Of a stretch of 64,000 nucleotides of DNA, positions 50,875 to 59,388 are shown in pieces (position 1 is the first letter of the stretch; each line of letters begins with the position of its first letter). The DNA comes from Moorella mulderi DSM 14980 (GTDB lineage: Bacteria > Bacillota > DSM-521 > Neomoorellales > Neomoorellaceae), in contig NZ_LTBC01000008.1 of the NCBI RefSeq assembly GCF_001594015.1, forward strand, positions 34,976 through 98,975. The letters are read 5' to 3'. The position numbers and the translations under genes are program-made. The notes beneath the pieces were generated by a model. It saw only the letters and a program-made list of their open reading frames with translations. It was not told the DNA's origin and searched no databases.

Positions 50875-52737
50875 CTACAAACTTTTACCCACCCAGTAAC
50901 CCTGACATGTAGCCTTCATAAAGTTGCCAGGCTCCTCAGCATCACCAATAACGTAAATTTCAGCATTTTTCCCCGGGTTAACCCCGTTATGGATACAAGA
51001 TTTTTGTCCCCAACAGAATACCACCACCTCTGCTTCCCAAAACTCCTGCCCCGATTTACTCGTAACAATTACCCTGTTTGCTTCTAAATCCTTAAATGCT
51101 GTACTAGTCTTTAGTAAAATACCCGCTGTAAGCATCATCTCCTTTAACGCCTGCCGGGTTATGGGATCAAGGTCACTGGCAACGTCGTCTAACAGTTCAA
51201 TTAAGGTAACTTTAGCACCTTTCTCACTAAGAGCCAGGGATAATTCGCATCCTTCACCCCCTCCGCCCACAACCGTGATTTTCTTCCCCGCCATGGCGTT
51301 TATTTTCCTAAAGCATTCTTCCGCAGTTAAGATTTCGAGTTCTAATTTTTCCTTTTTTACTAGCAAAGTTTCAGGGAGGAGCGTGATTGCTCCTGTTGCT
51401 ATAATCAGGACATCAGCGTTTAAATCAAGGTATCTATTTTGATGCGCGTTAAAGACAACTTGAACTCCACTATCCTTTATTTCGTTTTTCAGGTAATCTA
51501 CCCATTGCTTAATCCTCTCTTTACCTGGAGGAATTGAAGCTAGCAGGGCCTTTCCGCCCAAGTAATCTTTTTTCTCAAATAGGGTTACGTCGTGGCCACC
51601 CTTTCTTGCTGCAAGGGCAGCAGTTATTCCTGCCGGACCCCCACCTATTATGACAATCTTTTTCTTTTTCCCAGGCATTCTAGATTCTACTTGCGCTTCA
51701 TTGCCAGCCTCGGGATTGACGGCGCAGCGGATGGGTAGCTTGCCAAAGACCCTCCTCTTGACACATCCCGAGTTACAGCCGATACAAGGCCTGATTTTCC
51801 CCCCCTGTAAAGCTTTCCGCGCCCAATCAGGGTCGGCGATCATACCCCGGCCTACAGCTATAAAGTCCACTTTATCTTCATTTAGGATCTTTTCCGCAAA
51901 TGCTGGTTCACGGATACACCCCACACCTATTACCGGGATGGAAATAGCAGCTTTTATAGCCGCAGCATAAGGTATCCGCCATCCCTGGGGTGCGTCCCAG
52001 GGCTCCAGGCTATAACGTGTTTTGCCCGGCCCACAGCTTACATCGATAGCATGTGCACCGGCATCTTCCAGGGCACATGCTATCACCTTGCTTTCCTCTA
52101 ACTCAATACCACCTTCGAGGAATTCCTTGCCATTAATCCTAACTATAATGGGATAGCACCCAACTCTTTGCTTAACCTCTTGCAACACCTCTAATGGAAA
52201 ACGAAGTCGATTTTCCAAAGAACCGCCGTATTGATCGTTCCGGTAATTATACGCCCGGCTTAGAAACCTGGCCAACAAATAGGAATGGGCAGAGTGAATC
52301 TCAACTGCATCAAAGCCTGCTTCTTTTGCCCGCGCAGCAGCTTCAGCAAACTTGCCGGCCAGTAATTTCAGTTCAGCCTGATCCATGTTTGACGGAGCCC
52401 AGCCCCCTGACCTGTTCCGCCCGGAATGGTTGAGTTGTATCACTGCCCTGGCGCCGTATTTTTTGATTGTCTCTGCCAAGCGACATAGACCTGGTATAAA
52501 CTTATCCTCATCAACGCGTGGCTGGGCCGCCCCACCGGAGCCCCAGGGATAATCAACAGCGCTGCTCTCAACTATTACCAGGCCCGCGCCCCCTCTTGCC
52601 CTCCGGCCATAGTAAGCTAACATTTCTGGTGAAACGCTGCCGTCGGCGTGGGCTAGATTAGTACCCATGGGAGGCATGATTATCCTGTTTTTGACTTTTA
52701 AGCCGCCAATTTCGCCTTTATCGCCCAGCGAGACCAT
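50875..52737 (-). CDS. NADH:flavin oxidoreductase, enoate reductase/2,4-dienoyl-CoA reductase type
   Basis: The 620-residue protein has an N-terminal FMN old-yellow-enzyme barrel (VKNRIIMPPMGTNLAHADGS, AGFDAVEIHSAHSYLLARFL). A linker carries a [4Fe-4S] motif, CIGCNSGCVKRRVFGKLPIRC, and the C-terminal half has FAD/NAD motifs (VIIGGGPAGITAALAARKGG, ITVVGGGGEGCEL). Such enzymes reduce activated C=C bonds, as in 2-enoate reductase of clostridia. Inside this operon it could reduce a methyl-substituted unsaturated diacid. It lies between the transporter genes and the hydratase. Confidence 0.88.
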   Translation of the reverse strand: MVSLGDKGEIGGLKVKNRIIMPPMGTNLAHADGSVSPEMLAYYGRRARGGAGLVIVESSAVDYPWGSGGAAQPRVDEDKFIPGLCRLAETIKKYGARAVIQLNHSGRNRSGGWAPSNMDQAELKLLAGKFAEAAARAKEAGFDAVEIHSAHSYLLARFLSRAYNYRNDQYGGSLENRLRFPLEVLQEVKQRVGCYPIIVRINGKEFLEGGIELEESKVIACALEDAGAHAIDVSCGPGKTRYSLEPWDAPQGWRIPYAAAIKAAISIPVIGVGCIREPAFAEKILNEDKVDFIAVGRGMIADPDWARKALQGGKIRPCIGCNSGCVKRRVFGKLPIRCAVNPEAGNEAQVESRMPGKKKKIVIIGGGPAGITAALAARKGGHDVTLFEKKDYLGGKALLASIPPGKERIKQWVDYLKNEIKDSGVQVVFNAHQNRYLDLNADVLIIATGAITLLPETLLVKKEKLELEILTAEECFRKINAMAGKKITVVGGGGEGCELSLALSEKGAKVTLIELLDDVASDLDPITRQALKEMMLTAGILLKTSTAFKDLEANRVIVTSKSGQEFWEAEVVVFCWGQKSCIHNGVNPGKNAEIYVIGDAEEPGNFMKATCQGYWVGKSL

Positions 52738-52771
52738 CTTTTAAACCGACCCTTCCCTTTATAAAAATCTC

Positions 52772-54292
52772 TTACAACGCTTCTGCATTTTCCTTGGTAG
52801 CATTCTTTTGCCTTTGACTCATCAACCGGGGCAAGAAGAGAGAAAAGATGATTATAACCCATAACACTGCCGCTACGGGGCGGAAGAAAAATATAGCTGC
52901 GCTCCCGCCTGAAACAGAAATCGCAGTAGTAAATGATTTCTCGCATATCGGGCCCAGGACGAAGCCGACGACGGCAGTAACCGGGGGACAACCGCAGTAT
53001 TTCAAGGCATAGCCCAACAAGCCGAATACGAGCATCACACCTACATCAAAGAAGCTGTTCCGTACTGCATATACTCCTATAACCGCCAGGACCAGTATGA
53101 CGCCGGCAAGGACAGAGCAATCAACTTTAGCCACCTGGCAGGCGGGACCGACGATAATTATACCTATCAGCACAATTAACAAACTGGAAGCCAGAAGCCC
53201 TACTAGAAAGGTGCCCATTACCTCTGGACTGCGCTCAAAAACTCCGGGCCCGGGACGTAGCCCGTGCATCATGACACCTGATAAAATAAGGGCCGCGGTA
53301 GAACTGCCCGGAATACCCAAAGCAAGTGCAGGCAAAAGAGCCATTGGCACTACAGCATTGTTGCTGGCCTCGGAAGCAATAACGCCTTCGCGAATCCCTG
53401 TCCCGAATAATTTGGGGTTACGTGAAGCGCGTTTGGCCTGGTCATAAGCCACAAAATTGGCTACCGCCGCACCTTCGCCCGGTACAAAACCTATCCCGGC
53501 GCCAATGGCTGAGGCTCGTATAACTTCACCGAAACGCTTGCCGATTACCTCCCATATATCTACCAATACGCCTTTTAAAGTAAACTTCACCTGCTGGGTA
53601 GCTAAAATCTCACCACTCTTATGCTGGACCATGACAAAACACTCTGACAGCGCCAGAAGCCCCACCAGGGCCGGTACCAGTGGGATACCTTCGTATAGCT
53701 GGTAAAAACCAAACGTGAAGCGGTTATACCCGATAACAAAGTCGGCGCCCACTGTACCCAGTAACAACCCGGTTATCCCCCCCAGAAATCCCTTAATGGG
53801 ATCACTGCCGGCCAGGTTGCCAAGAACAATAATCCCCAACATAGACACCAGAAAAATCTCGGCCGGGCTGATCCTGGCAGCGTAAAAAGACAGTATAGGT
53901 CCGGTAACAACGAGAACAAGTCCTGCCAAAAAGCTACCTACAGCGGAAGAAGTGGCACTGGTTACGATGGCCGTTGCCGCCTGGCCTTTTTGGGCCATAG
54001 GATAACCGTCCAGGATCGTAGCTGCTGCCCCAGGTGTCCCCGGTGTATGCATAAGGATGGCGGGAATAGAGCCGCCGTACATGGCCCCCACATACACACT
54101 GGCCAAAAGAACCAGCCCGGTGTCGGGTGATAACCCGTAAGTTACAGGAAGGAGTATGGCTACACCCATGGAGGCGGTGAAGCCCGGAAGAGCGCCAAAA
54201 ATCATCCCTAAAAAGCAACCCGATAAAGCGGCTATGAAGTTGTTTAGAGTAAAAAAATGATTAAGGCCGATTAATAAAACATCTAAAATCAT
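52772..54292 (-). CDS. tctA: Tripartite tricarboxylate transporter large membrane subunit (TctA)
   Basis: The 506-residue protein has about 12 membrane segments and TctA signatures: LSGCFLGMIFGALPGFTASM, AILMHTPGTPGAAATILDGY, GLLLGTVGADFVIGYNRF and LALGIPGSSTAALILSGVMM. TctABC systems use a periplasmic binding protein to import citrate-like tri- or dicarboxylates by an ion gradient. It follows tctB by 18 bp. Confidence 0.93.
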   Translation of the reverse strand: MILDVLLIGLNHFFTLNNFIAALSGCFLGMIFGALPGFTASMGVAILLPVTYGLSPDTGLVLLASVYVGAMYGGSIPAILMHTPGTPGAAATILDGYPMAQKGQAATAIVTSATSSAVGSFLAGLVLVVTGPILSFYAARISPAEIFLVSMLGIIVLGNLAGSDPIKGFLGGITGLLLGTVGADFVIGYNRFTFGFYQLYEGIPLVPALVGLLALSECFVMVQHKSGEILATQQVKFTLKGVLVDIWEVIGKRFGEVIRASAIGAGIGFVPGEGAAVANFVAYDQAKRASRNPKLFGTGIREGVIASEASNNAVVPMALLPALALGIPGSSTAALILSGVMMHGLRPGPGVFERSPEVMGTFLVGLLASSLLIVLIGIIIVGPACQVAKVDCSVLAGVILVLAVIGVYAVRNSFFDVGVMLVFGLLGYALKYCGCPPVTAVVGFVLGPICEKSFTTAISVSGGSAAIFFFRPVAAVLWVIIIFSLFLPRLMSQRQKNATKENAEAL

Positions 54293-54310
54293 GCTTCTTC
54301 TCCCCCAACT

Positions 54311-54757
54311 TTAACTTAGCAGTTCTTCAAATATGCCCCGGGGCAAGGGTATCCCTAACAAAACAACAAATACGATATAGAGGATCGCGGAACTGCATAT
54401 GGCTACTCCAAGGGTAGTTTTAAACCTGATGCCAAACAGGCTCAAAAGGGCAATCAAAATAACAAAAGTGCTTAGGGTAAAACCCAGAACAGGCATCAAA
54501 AGTACATACAGGATACCGTTTCCAAGATAAATCCACATTTTTTTCAGGTTTTTAGAGGTCCCGGTTTCCTCAGGAACTTGCTCTGGAGCCCTATTTCTTA
54601 ATTTGATTACAATCTTGATAATGCTTAAAACAAAGCCACAGATGAGCAGCAGTCTCGGGTAAATTGCCGAAACAAAGGGGTAATTCCATGAACTTATGGT
54701 GAGAAATAGGGCGAAGATTAGAAAACCTGTTACAAATGCCCAGTCTTTCATTTTCAT
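54311..54757 (-). CDS. tctB: Tripartite tricarboxylate transporter small membrane subunit (TctB)
   Basis: About 147 residues form four hydrophobic segments in the TctB arrangement (WAFVTGFLIFALFLTISSWN, FVLSIIKIVIKL, ILYVLLMPVLGFTLSTFVIL and a final segment ending LLGIPLPRGIF). The start is one of three close codons (54760 GTG, 54757 ATG, 54751 ATG); AGGTGAT is best spaced for the last. It lies between the binding protein and TctA. Confidence 0.87.
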   Translation of the reverse strand: MKMKDWAFVTGFLIFALFLTISSWNYPFVSAIYPRLLLICGFVLSIIKIVIKLRNRAPEQVPEETGTSKNLKKMWIYLGNGILYVLLMPVLGFTLSTFVILIALLSLFGIRFKTTLGVAICSSAILYIVFVVLLGIPLPRGIFEELLS

Positions 54758-54823
54758 CACCTCACCATTTCTATTCCCCCGGGCTGGCCAGGTAAGCTAG
54801 CCTTGCCCGGGGGAACGATTATA

Positions 54824-55873
54824 TTACTTTTTAACTAAGAACTGCTTATATTTATCTACTATTTCCAGAGAACCCTTGAGCTTCTTCTCAAATTGTTCCC
54901 TGGGTATCCAGAAGCTCACATCAGCCTCTCCGTTGTCCTTTAACTGTTTAACAAATTCGGGATCAGTACAAGCTTTGGCCAGCGCTTCCTCAATGAACTT
55001 TACCCTTTCCGGGTGTTTCTCCTGGACTTCACTGTTTATTGAGAAAGCGCGAAGAACGGTAAGCTCGGCCAGGTCACTTTTGCCGGTCTGCTCCGAAATA
55101 GGTGTGGCTTCAGGCCACATATTGGGTACTTTGGTATTGGCCATCAGGCCTAAAGCGTATGCAACATCACGGATTAAATAACCAGAGTAGGAGTTGGTAA
55201 GACAAAGATCTGCATGGCCCCCCGCAAGGAGCTGATTGGCCTCATTGGCACCCCCGGGGGAGTTTACTATCTGGAATTTAATCCCAAAGACATCCATAAC
55301 ATAGTAAGCCACGAGATTCTGAAAAGAGTTGGGGCCGGTCATTGACACCTTGTATTTGTTGGGGTTCTTCTTGCAGTCTTCGATAAATTCGGCGAAGTTT
55401 TTCCAGCGGTTGTCGTCCTTCCTTTTCAGAAACAGAATAGGATCGTCGTTGATGCCGCCCAGGTTATAAAAGTTGTCCAGTTTATACTTGGCCTCGCCCA
55501 TAACAATTTGCTGGTAGAGAACCGGCCAGTTGGTAAAGACAAAGGTATAACCATCTGTCGGTTTATTCATGTAGGCAGTCCAGCCGGCAAGACCGGAGCC
55601 ACCGGGGATATTTTCGATTAATAACGGCCTGCCTACCACCTTGTCAAAGTAAGGTTTCATGGTTCTGGCATTGCGGTCACTGGTGGAACCCGGGTTCCAG
55701 GGGACAATCATGGTAATATCTTTTTCCGGGAATTTTTCATTTCCCTGTTTAGCTTCCTGGCCACCCGTTTCTGTCTTCTTTTGTCCACAACCCCACAAGA
55801 ACAAGCTTAGTAACATTATGAAAGTTATAGTTAAAAAAAGTAGTTTCGAGGGTTTCTTAATTTCTCGAACCAT
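54824..55873 (-). CDS. tctC: Tripartite tricarboxylate transporter substrate-binding lipoprotein (TctC)
   Basis: The start at 55873 has AAAGGAGG upstream. The 349-residue protein has a lipobox (LLSLFLWGCGQ) and the Bug/TctC pattern: KDITMIVPWNPGSTSDRNAR, PLLIENIPGGSGLAGWTAYM, YKVSMTGPNSFQNLVAYYVM and IVNSPGGANEANQLLAGGHA. These proteins bind carboxylate groups through main-chain and water contacts, so the ligand cannot be predicted beyond an organic acid. Confidence 0.9.
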   Translation of the reverse strand: MVREIKKPSKLLFLTITFIMLLSLFLWGCGQKKTETGGQEAKQGNEKFPEKDITMIVPWNPGSTSDRNARTMKPYFDKVVGRPLLIENIPGGSGLAGWTAYMNKPTDGYTFVFTNWPVLYQQIVMGEAKYKLDNFYNLGGINDDPILFLKRKDDNRWKNFAEFIEDCKKNPNKYKVSMTGPNSFQNLVAYYVMDVFGIKFQIVNSPGGANEANQLLAGGHADLCLTNSYSGYLIRDVAYALGLMANTKVPNMWPEATPISEQTGKSDLAELTVLRAFSINSEVQEKHPERVKFIEEALAKACTDPEFVKQLKDNGEADVSFWIPREQFEKKLKGSLEIVDKYKQFLVKK

Positions 55874-55890
55874 AAGCAGCCTCCTTTCAG

Positions 55891-57237
55891 TTAAGCCCTT
55901 AGTATCCCACATATTCCATCTATAGATTTCATTTTCTCCACATTCCCAATACTGGTTAATAGTTGTTCAGCCCTCTGCTTACCTAAAACACTTTTACATA
56001 GTTCTGTAGCTTTTTCCTTCAGTTCCATAGGCGTTAATGGATTTTCCGGTTCCCCTTTGGCTAAATCTACCTTTTTTTCCATCGACCTCCCTTCTTTAGT
56101 CTTAATGCTTACTACGGCCTGGCGGCCGGTTTCGCCAAATTCTTCATATTCCTTAACCTCCACTTTTTGCATAAAAGAAAGAACCTCAGGATCAGAAAGT
56201 CCCTCAATAAATGCGTTGATGCTGGTTGCACCTTTTACCAATGCTAAGGCAACTGCATAAGGCGTACTCAATTGTGCTCCCAATAAAGTTGAAACGTTGG
56301 TGTTACCTGTTTGTTTAGCACAAAGCTTACTTACATAGACAATAACTTTGTCAATTTCCTTTATATTGATGTCATTGCAACATTTGATTTCTAAGGCTGC
56401 GTCAATCGCAGTATGGCAGTAACGACAAGCAGCATGACGCTTAATTCCTACCCTCAAAATTCGATAAAACTTCCCCAAATTCTCTGTCAGCTTAGCAACA
56501 TCGGCTCTATCGCTAGTAGCCTTCAGAAAACCGTTTTCTCCTTCCAGGATTGATGCCGGTCCTGTAAACCCGCTTTCGGCTAAATAAGCAGCCATAATAC
56601 CATTCCAAGCGCTTTTACCAGGATGGAAACGCTTAATCATACTGCCGTCTTGAAGAAATTCAAATAACCCCGCCGCCTGTGTGCCGCTAATACCCAATGT
56701 GCTCTCTATTTTGGGGGGCTCCAAACCTAAAATTTTAGCACTGGCGATACCGGCACCAAAAGTACCCACCGTTCCCGTAGTATGAAAACCTCTCCAGCGA
56801 TGGGATGGATTAATGGCTTCGGCAATGCGAATGGATGTTTCATAACCAACCAAAATTCCTTCTAACAGTTTCTTCCCGCTACACCCCGTAGCCTCTGCCA
56901 TCGCCAATGCAGCCATTACAATCGGTGCGCCTGGGTGAAAATATGTAAACCTATCGGTATCATCAAGCTCAATAGAATGAGCCATGGTAGCATTTATTAA
57001 CGCTGCATTTGGAGCCGGAAGTTTAACATGAGAATTTATTACCGTAGCCTCAGGTATTCCTCCTAATCTCGATACTACTTTTTGGACGATTAGTGCCTCT
57101 TTACTTTGCGAACCGGCGACCGCTACGCAAAGGGTGTCAAGTAAGCAAGCTTTAGTTTTTTCAACTACTTCTTTTGGTATAGCGTCGAGATTAACGGAGT
57201 AAACATATTCCGCAATAATTTCTCCAGGCGTACCCAT
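55891..57237 (-). CDS. MmgE/PrpD family dehydratase or decarboxylase (copy 2)
   Basis: The 448-residue protein has the family landmarks: VVEKTKACLLDTLCVAVAGS, NATMAHSIELDDTDRFTYFH, GFHTTGTVGTFGAGIASAKI and KRHAACRYCHTAIDAALEIK. The family includes 2-methylcitrate dehydratase and cis-aconitate decarboxylase, which work on citrate-like acids without a metal cluster. It lies 17 bp upstream of the tctC start. The 280-bp gap before it contains a small inverted-repeat element. Confidence 0.87.
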   Translation of the reverse strand: MGTPGEIIAEYVYSVNLDAIPKEVVEKTKACLLDTLCVAVAGSQSKEALIVQKVVSRLGGIPEATVINSHVKLPAPNAALINATMAHSIELDDTDRFTYFHPGAPIVMAALAMAEATGCSGKKLLEGILVGYETSIRIAEAINPSHRWRGFHTTGTVGTFGAGIASAKILGLEPPKIESTLGISGTQAAGLFEFLQDGSMIKRFHPGKSAWNGIMAAYLAESGFTGPASILEGENGFLKATSDRADVAKLTENLGKFYRILRVGIKRHAACRYCHTAIDAALEIKCCNDINIKEIDKVIVYVSKLCAKQTGNTNVSTLLGAQLSTPYAVALALVKGATSINAFIEGLSDPEVLSFMQKVEVKEYEEFGETGRQAVVSIKTKEGRSMEKKVDLAKGEPENPLTPMELKEKATELCKSVLGKQRAEQLLTSIGNVEKMKSIDGICGILRA

Positions 57238-57312
57238 AATCCCCCACCTAATATTTTTAATAGGTCTTGCTCCTGAAAAAGTCTTTAAGGACGCAAAACG
57301 ATTTATAATAAT

Positions 57313-57444
57313 CTAGCAGCCTGTATGAGTAACAAGATTTGAGTTAGGGCACCTTTGCTACGAGCAATCTTCCTTCTATCCCTTACTAAGAGAAGAGGTT
57401 TCTATAACAAAAATTTTACAAGGTTTATTCACACAGGCTGCTAG
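57313..57444. repeat. 132-bp MITE-like element between the two MmgE/PrpD genes
   Basis: The ends are 20-bp inverted repeats, CTAGCAGCCTGTATGAGTAA and TTATTCACACAGGCTGCTAG, matching at 18 positions. The interior has no gene. CTAG at both ends could be a target duplication. It lies within the operon, so it is transcribed and could form a stem or attenuate the downstream genes. The rest of 57238-57516 is plain spacer. Confidence 0.6.
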
Positions 57445-57516
57445 CCTTCCGGGTGCTATTTCCGTAAGAACACTGATTTGTGAAGTTCCCAGGTAACCGC
57501 ATTAATTTTGGTGAAC

Positions 57517-58875
57517 TTATGCCTGCAGGTTATCTAGGATACGGGCAGCATCATCCAAGTCCTCTAAATGCCACAACATATCAAGGGTATCCCTCGTCTG
57601 TTTAGGCGTTAAGATGTCGCGAGCCAAACCCTCAAACTTGGCCTCAAGTTGCTCAGGTGGCCACTCCCGACCAACGTCTTCTAGAGTCCAGCAATTGTGG
57701 ACAACTATCTTTTCGCCGGAATACGTAGTAGCTTCCATACGTATGTTCCGTTTCCCCGGAGTTTGCTTAGTGAATTCCGGGTTTTCCTCAATGGTCATAC
57801 GGCTCAACAAATCAAGCACATCTTGATCTAAGAACCTTTCCCGGGCAAAGGTTTCAGGCGTAACATAACCGTCAAGGAGTGCTGCAGCTATTGAGAAAGG
57901 AATACTATGGTCAGCTGTTTCGCGGGTCTTAGGCTGCCATAATTGCTTCCTGTTTACTGCCGTCCGCATAGCCGATTCAAACATCTCTACTTTCAAAGAC
58001 TTGATTTCGTTCGGGTTTACCTTTTTTCTCAATTCAAGAGCAGTGTCAATGGGCATTTGGCAGGAATCCCGCACTGGATACTTCTTTAGCATAAACTTTT
58101 CTATCCCAAATGGTGTCCCCTTGCTTAAGGGTTCTATGCTAATTTTACCAGTAACCATATTCATCATTCCATACTCGCCTTCCATGGCTTCCTCTGGCCC
58201 GGTCATGCCCTCGCGAGCCATCATGGCTGCCAGGATGCCTTGATAGCAAGCCATGCCGGCAGAACATGCCTTCCACATTGAGAGTTCGCCCACGCGGCAC
58301 TGGTATGTTCCAACGGTATTTGTCAAGGCGAGGGCAGCAGTATTGGCTAATTGCTCTTTGTTCAGGCCCATAAGTTTCCCCACTGCAAGAGCGCTACCGA
58401 CACCAATATAATTGGTCTGGTCCCAACCTAGTTTATCCAGCGGCGTCTGGGCAATGAAGCGGTAACATATTTCATAAGCCAATGCAGTTGCCGTTATCAG
58501 GCTTTTGCCATCCACGTGGAGAGCCTCGCCTATTGCCAGGACGGCCGGGATAGTATCACTTGGGTGACCAGCATCTTTAATGCGTAAAGAATCATTGAAG
58601 TCCAGGTACCGCACCATAACGCAATTTGCAAAGCAAGCCATTTCCGGGGAGGTTCTGGTTAGAGTACCAATAACACGGGCAGTAAGCGGGTTTCCCGTAT
58701 CAAAGCAGAGCCTACGGACTATTTTGCAAGGTTCCGCATGAAAAGCACCCAAGGCACAACCTATAGAATCGATCCACTTATACTTTGCACTTCTGACTGT
58801 ACTTTCGGGTAAATCTTCATAGGTCAAAGAATATGCATAATCGGCCATAACCTCAATACTATGATCGAAAGGCAT
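57517..58875 (-). CDS. MmgE/PrpD family dehydratase or decarboxylase (copy 1)
   Basis: The 452-residue protein contains TVRSAKYKWIDSIGCALGAF, the PrpD-like VRYLDFNDSLRIKDAGHPSD, and MWKACSAGMACYQGILAAMM and KKYPVRDSCQMPIDTALELR. LDFNDS and the GHPSD loop are typical of true PrpD, closer to 2-methylcitrate dehydratase than copy 2. It is the first gene of the minus-strand operon, with ribosome site AAAGGGG and a sigma-54 promoter about 90 bp upstream. Confidence 0.88.
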   Translation of the reverse strand: MPFDHSIEVMADYAYSLTYEDLPESTVRSAKYKWIDSIGCALGAFHAEPCKIVRRLCFDTGNPLTARVIGTLTRTSPEMACFANCVMVRYLDFNDSLRIKDAGHPSDTIPAVLAIGEALHVDGKSLITATALAYEICYRFIAQTPLDKLGWDQTNYIGVGSALAVGKLMGLNKEQLANTAALALTNTVGTYQCRVGELSMWKACSAGMACYQGILAAMMAREGMTGPEEAMEGEYGMMNMVTGKISIEPLSKGTPFGIEKFMLKKYPVRDSCQMPIDTALELRKKVNPNEIKSLKVEMFESAMRTAVNRKQLWQPKTRETADHSIPFSIAAALLDGYVTPETFARERFLDQDVLDLLSRMTIEENPEFTKQTPGKRNIRMEATTYSGEKIVVHNCWTLEDVGREWPPEQLEAKFEGLARDILTPKQTRDTLDMLWHLEDLDDAARILDNLQA

Positions 58876-58960
58876 CTTAAATCCCCTTTCATTATTGATT
58901 TATACATCAAGAAGATTTTCACTTAGCTAATCATATAAGGGCGCCCTAAAATAATGCATT

Positions 58961-58977
58961 AGCAAAAAGCGTACCAA
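58961..58977 (-). promoter_or_regulatory. Sigma-54 promoter of the minus-strand catabolic operon
   Basis: The minus strand reads TTGGTACGCTTTTTGCT, with GG and GC ten bases apart as at -24/-12. The consensus is TGGCACG-N4-TTGC; one base differs (T for C). It faces the first MmgE/PrpD gene. Confidence 0.7.
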
Positions 58978-59028
58978 CCCATAATTTAAAGAGAAAGTCT
59001 TTTTATGTAGTTCATAAGAAACAAAAAC

Positions 59029-59064
59029 GTTTCAGGAAATGTTTAATATGTTTCATGAGTTTCA
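59029..59064. promoter_or_regulatory. Cluster of GTTTCA-like sites, possible activator binding region
   Basis: GTTTCA occurs at 59029, 59050 and 59059, with GTTTAA at 59041. GAAAC in reverse sense appears nearer the lyase promoter (about 59243 and 59277). The cluster lies between the two sigma-54 promoters. The remaining 58876-59388 region shows no gene. Confidence 0.4.
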
Positions 59065-59321
59065 AGTCTTTGATTGATATTACCGTGTACCTAATTATTC
59101 TTCTGGGTTCTTGCTAATTTTTCCTCACAAAGTTAAGTGGCCTTTTGTAACACTTTCGTCAAAACCCTCTGGCCTATATAGCCAAGTTTTGTTTTGCATA
59201 GCGTGATTTTTTGTGGCAAGCTCACCGGTGTATGTAACAAACGAAACCGACTATTAAGCACAATTGTAACATTTTTTGAAACAAATTTATGCGAAAATGA
59301 GTACAATTGCAGACTTACAGG

Positions 59322-59339
59322 TTGGCACAGAATTTGCAA
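59322..59339 (+). promoter_or_regulatory. Sigma-54 promoter of the lyase gene
   Basis: TTGGCACAGAATTTGCAA has GG at -24 and GC at -12 with exact spacing and a full TGGCAC-N5-TTGCA match. Transcription should start near 59349, 40 bp before the ATG. Confidence 0.88.
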
Positions 59340-59388
59340 TAAGAAATATCCGAAATCTAAAAACAACATATATGGAGGCGTTATAAAT

